Shown in pieces: positions 25,301 to 37,944 of a DNA stretch of 64,000 bases (positions are counted from its first letter, which is position 1; every line of letters begins with the position of its first letter). Both the position numbers and the translations under genes were made by a program. Below the pieces are notes generated by a model. The model was not told where the DNA came from and did no database searches. It saw only the letters and a list, made by a program, of their open reading frames with translations. The stretch spans positions 62,001-126,000 of the forward strand of contig PTEX01000273.1 in assembly GCA_003342815.1 (NCBI GenBank), written 5' to 3'. This DNA is from Eudromia elegans (taxonomy: Eukaryota; Chordata; Aves; Tinamiformes; Tinamidae).

Positions 25301-26860
25301 AGTAGCCACGGGGCTGTCTTGGCTTCTTAACCAGGTCATTCCGGGCTGTGATCCTCAGCTTACACAGACGTGAAAGAAGATGAAAGATATTAGAGTCCTA
25401 GAAAACTATGGTCCTTGACTTATGCCCTATTTGGCAGCCTCTTTGATCAGCAGTTATCCTTCCTCATATCAGAGTTCCATAGATCCTGCTCTGTTCCCTT
25501 GAATGCAAAAATAAACTGGCTCCTTTGCTATACTCTTCCCTCATCCAGTTCTTTTTAAATCCATGAAAAGACATTTAGTTATACAAATATAGACAGGAAT
25601 GTATGAGTGTACACACGTGTATACATATAACTATATAAATCCATTCCCTGAGACACTTAAGACTAATTTCTAAAAGCTGGAAAGACAGTATTAGGACCTC
25701 TGCTAGTTCTCTGCAGCCTCATCATGTGTAAGATGGATAAGAACAACTCTAGTGATGGTGGAAAACTATTAAACTACATAGTTATTGCTATGCACTTGCT
25801 GTATGTCGCACTGGTTAATTCAGTAGAAGAAAAGAGTAATGCAAAGACTTCTGCTAAGGTCAGTGATAGGGACAGCTATGTAATAATGCTTGGAGAGGGG
25901 CTATGTGTTCCCAAAAGGAGAACTGATATTATTAGATTTAATTCTGTAACTCTGCTACCTGGCTTTAAATTACCATCATTCACTGAGAAAAAAAAAGCAT
26001 ATGTGTCTTCTGCAAATTGTCCCCCTACTTTTCCTCATCCAAAGTGAGAAAAACAATGATTTCATTCAGTCTACCCCCGTGCCCAGGCGTGGCATCGTCC
26101 CACCAGGAAACAATCTTACACAGGTTATAACTGATTCTGAAGCTGAGATAATAAAATCCAAGTACTTTAAGGCAGTTATTCCAACATGAATATGGAGAAG
26201 AGAGCAGTATGATGAATAATTCCATCTGAATAACTGTGATGGAGTTGGTCACCCAAAGTCATCATAATATACAGCTTCTTTGTTGTAAGCAATGGGATCA
26301 CTTACAAAGCAGGGTATAATACTACCATAGGGAATGGGGGACTCATTGCTGCAAGAGGCATGAGACTAAATTAATCTAGTTTAGAAGTTATTAATTATAA
26401 ATCATTTTCTCAGCTCAAACCATGTTTTTTATTAGTTTCTTTTGTTAAATCTATTAGAATATTTAGCTGATGAGTGCAGCATATAGAGGAAGTAATATGT
26501 CTGGTTTTGTTTTTAAAGTAAATTCTTTCCAAAGCTCTGTATGTGGATCCTGAACAGAATGGTTCTGATTTTCCTTTGGGAAATAGTCTCAAGCATTTTT
26601 GTCAAGAGACGTTCTTTTCAGATAGAAACATAATTCACTCTGGCCCTACTAAGTGGTTGCAGAGCCATGCACCCTGGCAGCAATAATAGTCAGCTTTACT
26701 CTCATATGAAATTCACACTTGAGGAGCTGCAGATGATGAATTTCAGATTTCTGTAACCCCTGATGCTCTTTTCCAAACTTGAGTAACTCTCATAGCAAGA
26801 GGAAAAGCTGCTGCTGGACAAAGAAAGTTGGTAAAAGAATAAGCCTTGGAGTCATTTATT
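22340..26860. other. Intergenic desert, middle part
   Basis: This is AT-rich DNA with one GC-richer patch at about 22.93-23.22 kb. Several overlapping short frames there have no recognisable domain. No RNA gene or transposon is seen. Confidence 0.65.
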
Positions 26861-26863
26861 AAA

Positions 26864-27037
26864 CGTTATATATGTATATACACACATACACATATATATA
26901 GGTATTGTGTAAGCAAATGTGTAGGTAGCACCCTGGCCTTGTTCTAGGCCAGGGTGTGTTTTAACTCTGTCTCTCTGGTATTTTAACTCTCTTTTTTTTT
27001 TTTTTTTAAATGTATGTACATACACTATATATATAGT
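26864..27037. repeat. Alternating AT/palindromic cluster with hairpin
   Basis: This segment of about 170 bp contains a TA/CA microsatellite (26864-26902), a GC-rich perfect hairpin (26929-26956), and a T run (26992-27007). It also contains two perfect 14-bp palindromes, TGTATGTACATACA (27011-27024) and ACTATATATATAGT (27024-27037). This density of self-complementary sequence is unusual for the surrounding desert. Confidence 0.8.
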
Positions 27038-27299
27038 TCAGATATCTTCAATAAGAATATCAAGAATGTCAAATAAGTAAGCAAAGAAGGGATCAGGTAG
27101 TCCAAGTTTCGGGATAACTAAGACATCAGAAAGTAAACTTCAATTTTAATCCTAAACAACTTTAACAGTATATTTCTTCAGTTTGGTATGCAATGATCTT
27201 ACCGGTGAAAAAAAAGGCAAATTCTCAGCTTTGCAAATTCATATGTTTTAAACATTTAAACAAGCAGATGTACCTACTCAATGTGAAAATAATACTTTG

Positions 27300-27600
27300 G
27301 AAGCATAACTGCTTTGGGCGCTATACAGTGGCCTTGGGCTCTGTGTTTATTTTGGGGGAGAACACGTCAGGAGGAGAGCTCAGTGGTCACAGGCAGTACG
27401 TGGTGCAGATAAGAACCATGTGCAGGGCAAGCACAGTGCTCCGCTCTGGCAGGGTGGCACAAAAGCGGGTAAGGGGCAGTGCTGGACGAAGGGTTCAAGC
27501 CCAGTTAGGACACAGAGCTCCCTCCGGGGAGGAACACGCGTCCTGTTTCAGGATCCTTGCGCACGTTGGTGCTCCCGGCCGGTAGGGAGTTTTCCTGGCT
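27300..27600. other. Orphan GC-rich islet
   Basis: A GC-rich block of about 300 bp contains an open plus-strand frame (27193-27585) with no domain or homologue that I know. It may be an orphan CpG island or regulatory element. Coding use is not supported. Confidence 0.3.
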
Positions 27601-27609
27601 TAGCTGCTG

Positions 27610-28960
27610 TGGTTGCTCTCTCTTGAGCAAAACTTCTTAGGTTATGAAAGAAGGGGTGGTGTTCTGGGTTCTTCCACTTGCTAATGAAACAGAAGAACAG
27701 AATCAGAAAGAAATTAGACACTGGGAATGCATGTTTACCTTAAACTGCTGTTCAGCAGCAATTTTCCCATTCTTAATGCAAGCCACAGGCTCCAAACCTT
27801 CATAAAGTCTAATCAACCAGTCTACCCACCACAGATTTCCTCAGAACCTAGTGTTGCTATTTGTTACTGCAGAATGAACTTCTCAGCCTTTTCTCCCCAT
27901 AGGAACATGACTGAATCCCAGACACCCTGTCTAGAAGTTGCATTTTCCTTCTTAGGACCCTCTTTCTTCTAGATGTATTCCTTGCTCCTGAACCAACTGG
28001 TCTCATCCAGCATTTACACCTTAACGTCCTTATGCTGAACATTAAAAAAAATGTTGATAGGTTTAGGATTGCCCAATTAAATCTAAATTAAATAACCTCA
28101 GAATATACACTATTTAATATGGCTTGCTCAAGAGAAGATGAAAATAAACATGACAACATCACTGCAGCATGATCACGGAGAGAATTTACAGTATGTTTCA
28201 GTTTTGAGGAAATGAGACACAGTGGGATAAGAAAATCCCTCAGCAGTAGGAACCAGCTGTAGCAACTATAATGCAGACAATAAAATCAGTGGTGTCTGAC
28301 AAAAAATTCTAAGTACAGGGGCAGAGGGTGCTTTGGGGTTGGATTCTTTTGTAGGCCTGTAAAGTTTCCTCTGCACTGGCACATCAGAAAGTCCTCTAGA
28401 AATATTCCCTCTGATAAGCAGGGGAGATGCTTCACATCAGCCTCTTCAGGATTTTCAGTTTCCTTTCAGAGTGCTCAGTTTAACTGTGATGTTCTGATGA
28501 TCCAGAAGCTGAAGTAACCAACATACTGCCTGTTTATACCTGTCTTGGCCCCAACATCGAATGTTGCCCATAGAAAGTGCACAAGGAAAGCCTTCCCCAA
28601 AGCCTCAGCTTCACCGAACACTGGAGAAGACTGAAGCATGCTCCACTGCCTAAACCTAGTTCTTAATCCGGGAGCAGCTGAGTTCTCTGCATACCACATC
28701 TGTAAAGATTATGAAAAGACAAAGTTTCCTACGGCTTTGCATTCAGCAGGTGAGGCACCAGAACCAGGCACAAGTGCAAACGCTGCGCTTGCCAGCCAAA
28801 GAAAAGGACTTGCCATCACTCAAATTATTTTCATTCACTGGTGTGTAATGTATTCCCAAGAGTTAGCTTGGGATAGATGTCCCGGGTTAAACTGGTCACC
28901 TGCAGCTCTCAAGGAGCAAACCTCAGCAGTGCAAGGGGTGCAGAACTGCTGCCTTGCATT
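27610..28960. other. Intergenic, no feature seen
   Basis: This is ordinary AT-rich sequence with only short, domain-less frames on either strand. Confidence 0.6.
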
Positions 28961-28969
28961 TCCCAGCGT

Positions 28970-29029
28970 GTGAAGAGCGGCCGGTGCGATGACGGCGGCT
29001 CGTTCCGTCCCGTGACCGGAGACACCAAC

Positions 29030-29068
<39 letters not shown>

Positions 29069-29075
29069 CAACGCA
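28970..29075. repeat. CpG-rich islet ending in a (CAG)12 tract
   Basis: About 60 bp dense in CpG (28970-29031) leads directly into twelve uninterrupted agc/cag triplets (29032-29067). The plus-strand frame across it would read a polyalanine run and the minus strand a polycysteine run. Neither belongs to a convincing gene. Confidence 0.85.
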
Positions 29076-29079
29076 CACT

Positions 29080-32000
29080 GAAGACCTGGCTGATAGTTCG
29101 TGGTTTTCCCCTCTACAGTTTAGCAGAATGTGGGTGTTTCTATTATTTCCTGATCTGAGGTCTCTCTGTGTGTAAAGATGTTGCTAATGGCGAATTATAT
29201 TCGTGCAATTCTAGTGAGGAATGCATTTCAGCATGAAAGACACCGCGTATCCTGCATTTATTCTTAATCAGGAAGCTTCACTTTCAAGGAAGTGTGCTGA
29301 TACATCTCCCTTACTTTTGTGTCTGGAAACATTAAAAAAAAAAAAAAAGATTGGCAAGAGCTCTTTGGTAGTCTGCAATTTTAACTCCTTCAGAGCCCAG
29401 CGTTAGGAAAAGATGAATCAGTTGGAATAAGAAAGGCTCTTTTGTCCTTCATTTTCCACACATGGAGGAATCTGGCATCCTTCTGTGGGTGCCATTTCAG
29501 AGCAATGTCATTTCTGATTTCAAACACATTTGAAAATGCAGATATCACCAACTTAGTCAAAACTGAAAGGTCTTAGTGTAAGAATTCCTAATCTAAGCCT
29601 GCTGGCTAGATTTCCTGATCATGAGGACTTCAGTTCCAACTTTGAAGTTGAACCATATCTCTCTCTGTGGTTTATCCATCCCTAGAGAGATGCACATGAG
29701 CTGAGGAAATCTATATAGCTCCCTTTTCAAGTCAGGCCTTGTGAATCTTTCAAGAGATACTAAATGGGTCAAAGCCCCCCAGAAATCAAAAAGCCACTGC
29801 ATCTCAGTGATGGCGTGACGCCATCATCCACCAGCTTGCATGTTAATGCTACGAGAAGCAAGTCTTGTGAACCTTTTGCAGCACGGCACGCATTTATTTG
29901 GCATCTAGAAAAGTATTTTTCTTAGTGAGGTGGGCTTGAGTGTAACGCAGAGAACAGGGATCTGATTCAGGTTCCGCTGAAGTCATGGGGAGTTCTACTG
30001 TGGAATTCTGTGAACGTCACAACAGGCTCTCAGTTAAAAAAGAATCAATGAAAGAAGAAAAATGAAGATTTTCCTTGGCATGATGCAGTGGTAGATCTAT
30101 ATGCTTGCTAAGTGCTCCCCTCCTCTTTTATTTTCCCTCTTTTTTCTTTCTTTTTTTTTTTTTTTCACTATAAGATTAAAACCAACACTGTCACTTGCAA
30201 TTAACAGAATTTCCATCTTAGAGCATAATTTCTGTGTACCACATTTGCTTGGTGCTTGGCTGTTCTTATGGAGGTACACTCTGCTATGATTATGATCAAC
30301 AAGTTGTCCTGTTTTTGATTCTCAGTATGGATTTCAGCAATTCTTACAATAGCTCACTTAATCTGGCTAATTAATCCAGCTAAATCTATTGCTAAGTAAA
30401 TCCAGCTAATTAATATTTATTCATACAGAACTCTGAACTTGTGTTTAAAAGGCCTCTGTTTTGGAGGGGAAAATATGATTGCTGATGGGAATATGTGCAA
30501 GTCTTCTGCTTGGCAGGTGCTCGTGAGAGAATGGCCTGAATTTCAGTTTTGTGAGCTCATGTGAATACTTTACTGCTCTCAGCTTGAGTCTCACCTCTTA
30601 AGGTAAAGGATTGGAGGAAATAAGGAAGCTAGAATTTCTATCTCCTTCCAGAAGATTTTCTTACGTAAACTCAAAGAATTATCAAAAGAAGCATGCCTTT
30701 AATAATGTTCTCCCTTCAAATACTCACTTTGGCCCTAGCAGCACATATGACAATTTTTAGCTCTAAAACTTTGGGTTTCGCTCCTTTTCTAGGTGTGGGT
30801 CTTTAGCCATAGGCACTGATCAACAACAATACAGAAACTTAAAAAAATCAGAAGATTGTTTCAATGCCGGTTAAGTTGGAATGGACAATAGTCTTACATA
30901 ATAATGTTCCTCTGTACTTAAAGCCTTTAAGAACAAGAGAAAAAAATAGCTGGATGTGTGTGAATATGTACAGTTGTGCACCTGTATCCATAATAAAAAC
31001 GGCTATTTTATTTTTACTGAGCACAGGGAACATTTCACATGTGGATTAAAATATAGAATCAAAAGTATTAAGCTGAAAAACCTACACTGTTATGCAAATG
31101 TTTCTTGAAAACGTTTTGTCCCATACAAGTGTGCACAGTAGCAGCAAGAAGAGTTTCTAGGGAAATCTCTGTAGCTACGCTAATTTTTTGAAGATTCCAT
31201 AAATCAATTTTGAAACAGATGTTTCTTGAAAGTGCTCTTTACAAGGCCTGTTGGTGTTAAATTTGAATTGCAAACAAAATGACTTAGAGAACAATGTTCC
31301 TGCAGAATTATGCAGGCAAGTCAAGAAATACCCTTGATAGGACTGGATTACAATGCGTAACTCGTCAGTAGTGTGTATGTGAACATATATGCAACTCTGT
31401 ATATATACACAGCTGCATATTACGCCCTTCATGCCAATCAGGAAATGCAAATCAATTAGAAAATATCTAGGGATGCAGAAAGGGCAGAGGTGAACATGCA
31501 GTTATACACTCTGGGTGAGTGGTCCACGTGGTGAGGTGAGGAGATGCAGTTAGAGAAGCAAGACTTTCAGGCTGCCCAGGAATGAGCCCACAGCTTATTC
31601 TGAATTATCCAAATGTTTAGAAAAGAGTTAATTCCATTTGAGATATAGGAAGCTATAAATACTTCCCTTACTTGCTTAGGACAGCAGAGAATCAGAGCCA
31701 TTGCCTTTTGATTATTTAACAGTATGATTTCCACTGGATGATTTGCTAGGCTTGAATATAATCTAGGCACCCCAAAGAGGCATAATGATACACTGTCATG
31801 AACTCGTCATAGACCCACATACTATGGGGGAGGTTTGTAGACAGCACAAGTGCTGGTACACAGAACAACCCATCAGCCTCATAGTGGCTCCTAAAACCAA
31901 AGCAAAGCGTAACATAATTCATGCTTTGGCTGATAATCCTATTAGTATTTATGGGAATTGCTGTGTAAAGTTACACATAGTGTCCCTTGCCAAAGGATCA

Positions 32001-35000
32001 ATTTGATGTTCTGCCCTTAAGGCGCATTGGTTGTCTGAACAGCTTCCTCTTTATAGATTGGGGCAATATGAGACTGCATTTTCAGATATTCCTAGCTGGG
32101 CTCCAGTCCAGGATTCACAAATGCATTAATTCAGAGAAGGAAATGAAAGAGAGGAGGAGGAGCAGAGAGGAAGTACAGACCTGGTTGTCAGAGTCAAATA
32201 GACGCAATCAGTCGTCTCATACCTGCGCTGGAGAGACTGCATTGCTCAAAAATATATCTTAAAAATGGCTCTGAACTACTGAGTTCTGTTTCTAAGTAAC
32301 CAGGAAGAGAATGTTACTGTGATGTTCATTGACTGCTTTAAATTCAGTGTTAGAAACACACTTCTGATTGCGTCTGTTGCCAGATTGGCAGCTGTCAAAA
32401 TGAACCAGCCTTGGGTGGTTGGGTGAAGCAAGCTCGCTTCCTCTCCCAATCCTCTTCTCCAAGGTTCAGCTGCATTCACCAATACTTCATTTGGGTTAAT
32501 CTACACGGCAAATCTCCCTCAGGATCTGGACTGCAATTTCTTTTTGTAGTTGCTCTGTTTGAAGTGGGATTGCACTAAAGACTGCTGCTTGGCCTCCATG
32601 TTGCTGCCTAAGAGCTCACTGAAGCTAACTGGCCATCCTCACTTTTCCCCAGTATCTCTGCGAAGGCCGGAAGGTTGTGATACTCCCTATGGAGAGTGCC
32701 TTCAGAGCTAAAACGAGGACAATGTTATTACTGATGAATTAATAAGAAGGGGAGATGTGTTGATATATTTCCAGGGAGGAAGTCAGAAGACTTTGAGAAG
32801 TCGGAGTCAGTGTGAGAGTTGCTCTGAGAGTGATGAGACAACGGACTCCCTGCTGTAGATTACTTGATTTTGGTGGAATCCATTCCAGCAACCTCTCTTT
32901 CCTGCTGTTCTGCCTGGTGCTGGGGCACTTTCCGAGTTGCTGGGAAGTGAGAGAACGGAAGGGGCAGTTTCTCAGCAATCCGAGGTCCAAAGCAACTTCT
33001 GTGACTGTGGCCCTAGAGTTTTGTTTCCTTTCATAGGTGGACAGACACTATATTTCATAAAGAGATCACTGAGACTCAGCACCACGCAGGACCACCCTAG
33101 ATTTCACCATGGCAGGCCACTAGATGTAAAAATTATTTAGCTCAGCTCAGCTCTCACTTCACGCTCTTCAAAATGGTGCTTAACCACTTAGTTAGGAGAG
33201 GCCAATGTAGAACGAACCCACCAGAAAACCTTGTATTAGCAAGGGAGAATAAATTAAAAACAAACAAATGAACAAAAACACTACCAGTTGTTGCCAAACG
33301 GTATATGAAGGAAAGAGACCTTTCTGATAGGTTTGCGAGGTGCAGCTGAGTCATCTGTAATATATAGTGCCTGACATAGTGCCAAGCTTTAAAGAATCCT
33401 CTGGAATTTTCAGATGATGCTTTCTAAAAGATCCGTCTCTTGCCCATGTTTCATGGGTGAGCAGGGGAAGGCAGAAGGAGTTTTCCTCCATCTTACCATA
33501 TGTTAGTGTAAGGAAGAAGTTCAATCTTTTGTTCAAACACTTTAAATGATGTATTTGGTATTTATATTTTAAACATAAATTTCATGCCAGATATTTTCTC
33601 TTTTCACAGGTGTTTTCTTACATCTGTGTTGATGTTGCCTATTTAAAAATAGATATTCTGCAGATGAGCAGATGCATACTTCTCCTCTGAGTAATTGTTG
33701 CTGCCACCAGAGTTGCACATTCACCCTCTGCTGGAAGCTGAACTGCTTCCATCTTCTGGAGACTGAACTATCGTTAGGCTTAATGCAGTGGTGTTTTATT
33801 CACCCTGTGGCTCCTGGAAAGAAAGAAAAGGAAAAAAAGAAAGTTGTAATATACAAAAAGCAGGAAAAATATAAAGAAAAATACATATAAACTCAAGGTC
33901 TGAGTTCATCCAGATGAGCTCAAGGAGAAAAATAACAGGGTTCTTCTTTCAGAAAATGCATTGCAACGTCCTGTCTCTGGGCACAAAACGGCATGAGCAC
34001 TACAGTTATGTGCATCTGCATTCAAGCAGAATTAGCAGATGGGAAAGGAAGGGAAAGGGAAGAATCTCCAAAACTGAAAAAAAATCAGATTTTGTTTATA
34101 CGTCACAAGATGTACAATCATCCTATGTTATCAGTGTCATGCCCCTTCTCTAATGTGTCTGCCAGGGTGAACGAGCAGGCTCAGGCTATGAATGTTGCCT
34201 GCAGTTAACAGTGCTGCTGTATGCAGACCCAGCTTCTGGGCTCTCCACATACTCCCCGCCACCTGCTAAAAAGGCATTCAGACAGCTCAGAAATCCGTGG
34301 GTCTGTTCTGTGGATGAACATGTGCCAAATAACAATAGGCTGACGCAGGCAGGCTAGCATCATCCTGCATTACCCTGCTCCTGTAGGACGTCTCAAGGCA
34401 AAGGCTGTCACCCACCTGCCTTACTTCCTCGTAAGGCACTTCGGGACCGTGGTGATGAAAGCACAGACAGGATCAAACGTTGCCCTGCTAGCAGATGAGA
34501 AATCAGGGTCCTTTCAAGTAAGAAAAAAAAGGATGTCCATACCATCAAAACAAAGACCTAAAAAGTGCAAACACATCTTTTCAATGTATAGTCTGATTGT
34601 GAAGTCCCATTCTTGCTTTATTTCCCAGGATTGCTTCCATAAAACCTAAAGGAAGAACATTTAATAAAAGATCAGTCAAAATACCATAATGTACCCATCA
34701 AAACAGAAAATCCAGACAGAAGCCATTATTTGAAAAGAGTGAATTCTCTATTAACCGCAGGTGGTTCACACCATAGGTGCTCGCTCTCTAATCAAGGCAT
34801 GGGTACAGAGGCACTTGCACCGGTCCCCTGCGTGGCCACCTTAGGTCTGGTCCAGCTTATTAGCACCTCCTCTAGGATGCAGGGTGTCCTAAGGGGAGGG
34901 AGAGATCTGCTGTCTCAGGAGGGAGTTGCCTCTCAGCTCCTCTTGCACCAAATCTGGTCTGGCAGGAAAGGGGCCTTCGAGGATAGGAGGAGGAAGGTGG

Positions 35001-35920
35001 TGTGGTAGGTCTTGCTTGCAAGGTCAAGGTAGTAACTTGCTTGCAAAGGATACAGACGCTCCTCGCATGAGGACAAGAATGGCACTAGAGCAAGTCAAGT
35101 CACATGTAAATAGGAAATTAAGAGGGTTAAAAAAGAACTTGAAGAATGCAATGGAATTTATGGTTAAATTTAGGATGGCAAAAAAAAAAATCTATTTAAA
35201 TACTCAAAAGCAGGAAGGCAGTTAAGGAGCTGTGAGATAGTTGGATGAACAAGGTTTAAAATTCCCTCAGCCATGAAACAGCCACAGTAGAGAAGGGAAC
35301 TCTTTTCATCTCTTCTTGCTGATAGTTTTGAGGAGATTCCTGCACTCACCCCACTGTGAGTAGTAGATGGGTCAGAGAAGCTAGCTGGATATCAGGTAAA
35401 CCACCAGGAAGCATTTGACCAAACAGGTGAGTTAATATTGACAAATCACCAAGTCCTGCCCGCGTCCTGAGGGAACTCCAGTGTGCCAAGTGTGGGGGGC
35501 ACAGCCGGAGCGGCCCCTCGGCGGGTAGCGCCACAGGCCCGCGCCAGCGCATGGGCGGCCTGATGGCGAGACACCGGCCTGTGGACACAGCCCGGGGGCG
35601 TTCCTGGGAACTGTGGGCTGGTGAGCCACGCTTCCACCCCGGCAAGCGGCAACCTCCCTTGAAAACAAGAACCACGGACCAACACAGCATGCTGGGAAAG
35701 GGCCAGCGTGGCCTCGGTGTGGGACACCCGCCACATCAACCCAGCAGCTCTACGGTGCTGTCACGAGCACGCGGATGAAGGGGCTCCTGCAGACATGACA
35801 CAGTTTGGATTTTCAAAAAGACTCTGACAACAAGGACAGCTGCTTAAAATGTTAGAGTGCCTTGAAGGAGAGGTCCTTCTCTGGATTTAAAGGATGGAAA
35901 GCACAGGGCTAGCTTGTTGG
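29080..35920. other. Intergenic desert
   Basis: This is AT-rich DNA with short A and T homopolymers (about 29333-29348 and 30151-30165). A GC-rich islet at about 35.45-35.76 kb has frames open on both strands but no recognisable product. No coding exon, tRNA or intact transposon is seen. Confidence 0.6.
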
Positions 35921-35927
35921 TGACCTC

Positions 35928-35997
35928 TTAGGATGCACTCCCTTTGGTAGGCTCACCCAAGGCTTAAGGATGCACTACCCTTTGGCTCACCCAAGGC
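35928..35997. repeat. Imperfect tandem duplication (about 35-bp unit)
   Basis: The unit ttaggatgcactccctttgg...gctcacccaaggc (35928-35963) is repeated, with small indels, at 35964-35997. A further partial ctcacc-aag follows to about 36016. It abuts the CR1 fragment to the right. Confidence 0.8.
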
Positions 35998-36014
35998 TTA
36001 ACCAAGGGCTCACC

Positions 36015-36478
36015 AAAGAACCAATACTGAGACTGGTTTTATTTAACATCTTTATTAGTTCCCCGGAAAAGGGATGTTGAGAGCTCCAGGATCACTGAGA
36101 ATCCTTCTGGTTGTGAAATCTTTGGCTGATTGTGAGGACCCTGTAAAACTGCATCCGCATGGGGCAGGATTGGGGACAGATGAGCTTCAGGATATATATA
36201 AATGGATTATGCTTCTGCAGGAATAGTTGATCTAAATCACATGTACATGATGCTCAACTTAGAACCAGAAGTTATAACTCAAAAAGGATCTTGGAGTCAT
36301 CATTGACAGGTCTCTAAAACTGTCTTCCTTTGGCAGCTGCACATTTAACCAACAAAATATGGGGTGGCATCCATCAAAAAATAAAGCAGTAGATGATAGC
36401 AACAATTGCCCAGCTTTATGAAGAAGCCTGAGAAGCGTCAAAATGTACTTCACAACAGTTAGACAAGGGAGAGCTTAC
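36015..36478 (+). mobile_element. Old CR1 LINE fragment (3' part of ORF2)
   Basis: The copy starts with gagactggttttatttaaca followed by tctttattag, the CR1 reverse-transcriptase segment after the GVPQGSVLGP motif. It later contains aaaaggatcttggagtcatc (36280-36300), equivalent to the 'EKDLGV' stretch of CR1 ORF2. Frames are broken and internal sequence is missing, so it is dead. The orientation is plus. Confidence 0.68.
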
Positions 36479-37144
36479 TAGGTGAGCTGTCTGCTTCTAA
36501 GACACTCATCTTTACTCAGCTCCCTCTACGAGCAACTGTCCATTTGATGAAAGCCTTCAGTGACACAAATCTTTTGAAACTGCGAGGAAGTCTGTGTGGC
36601 CAAAGACAGAGTTTAATTCCTCAAATCTTTTAATTTAGTCTGCATGAATTCTCGCTCTTGACAGTTTTACCAAGTGCTCTGGTTTCACTTGTGTTAATGC
36701 GCATTGCACCCTCTCCAGAGAAGCGTGCCAGACTGGCAGAATGACACAACTGGCACAGTCTTGATTCATGCTGATCTATAATCACAGCTAATTCCGATCA
36801 CATGCCTTTAAAACATCTGTTGCAAGTAGGCCTACTCAACCATTTTAGTGAAAACAATATTATTAGCTGTAAAATTCAAATTAGGAAGGCCTGAAATCTT
36901 TAGAAACAATTTTCCAGATTACCACTGGAAAAGAGCCAAGTCAAAATGTCTAATCTCCACTCCTCTGAAACAGGCATTTCAACACTTGTTTTTGACACAG
37001 TCATGAGCATCAGCTTTAACAAAATCTTACCCTAATATGAAACTTCATTGGTTTCATATTTCGGCCTGGAAATACCAGCAAACCTTGTCTTTAACTGGGT
37101 CTGAGGCATAAAATACTGCTGAAGCGCAACCGTTTGTTTTTCAG

Positions 37145-37419
37145 AACATCTTGCCTTCTCTTCACTCGATAGGAAGTTCACTTAAACAGGAGGCAAGCTG
37201 CCCCTGCAGCAACGGTCACGACGTCCGCTTGGACTGGCCTCTCCTCAGCGTTGTGCAGCCAGAGCACAGCTGAGAACCTCCTCCGGCATCTCGAGGTTGC
37301 TTTCGCCAAGCCGCCCGCTGCACCTCCAAAGCATCTCCTGCAACACAGCCACTGCCACCATGGCTGAGCAGGAGGATATTGTTGGGACACCAAATTTTTC
37401 ATCATTCTGGAGCCAAGTA
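37145..37419 (+). other. Candidate exon of an unrecognised gene (Kozak ATG, strong splice sites)
   Basis: A pyrimidine-rich tract and cag (37130-37144) resemble a 3' splice site. They are followed by about 275 bp that is more GC-rich than its flanks. GCCACCATGG (37354-37363) is an optimal Kozak start, opening MAEQEDIVGTPNFSSFWSQ, after which CAA|GTAAGT (37420-37425) is a near-consensus donor. Codons -58 to -1 relative to the ATG are also open in this frame, after a TAA at 37183. I do not recognise the peptide, and the human interval between MARCHF11 and ZNF622 has no protein gene that I know. It could be the first coding exon of a small lineage-specific gene, a lncRNA exon, or coincidence. 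Confidence 0.3.
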
Positions 37420-37944
37420 AGTAAAAATCTTTGATTTAATGTTATTTATTTATTTATTCATTGGAATTGCAACACAGCTTTGTGAGCCCATTTTCTGCTG
37501 GCATCTTTCTCTGTCCATTAACAAAAAAAAGTTAGTTGTGGCTCACTTAGCTGCATGGCTTATGTGCTCTGCAACTGCTCTTCCTTAAGATTCCAAGTCC
37601 CTAGTCATGGCCCATGAATCACCGCATTGCAAAGTGGCTACAGTGACAACAGGTTTGATGACTGCTGGCTTTCCTCTTTCAGTTACCTTTCCTCTTTCAA
37701 AGAGACTAGAAATTGGTTTCTTACAAACCATCTTAGCTACAACATCCTGCAGTGACTTCTGGTTGTGCACTGCTCTGCCTGTGTACTTAGAAATACTCAA
37801 TGCCCTCTTCCTCACTGAGAGATTATTAGATGGTTTAGGTAAATTACCTGAAAAAGTGTCCTTAATCTTTCCCTAATAAAGGCATTTGCTCACCATCTCC
37901 CCACCTTTATGACGGGTACTGTCCACATGAATAACAACATAATG

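Noticed and set aside
27440-27515. Possible tRNA (A-box-like tggcagggtgg and B-box-like gggttcaagcc)
   Set aside because: The T-stem does not pair, no acceptor stem can be formed, and there is no terminator T run at the right place.
28835-29158. Frames with polycysteine (minus) or polyalanine (plus) runs
   Set aside because: The runs are just the translated CAG microsatellite, and the flanking residues show no domain.
37585-37876. Overlapping frames on both strands (76 and 89 residues) followed by AATAAA
   Set aside because: There is no ATG context, domain or splice site to choose between strands. The poly(A)-like hexamer alone is weak evidence.
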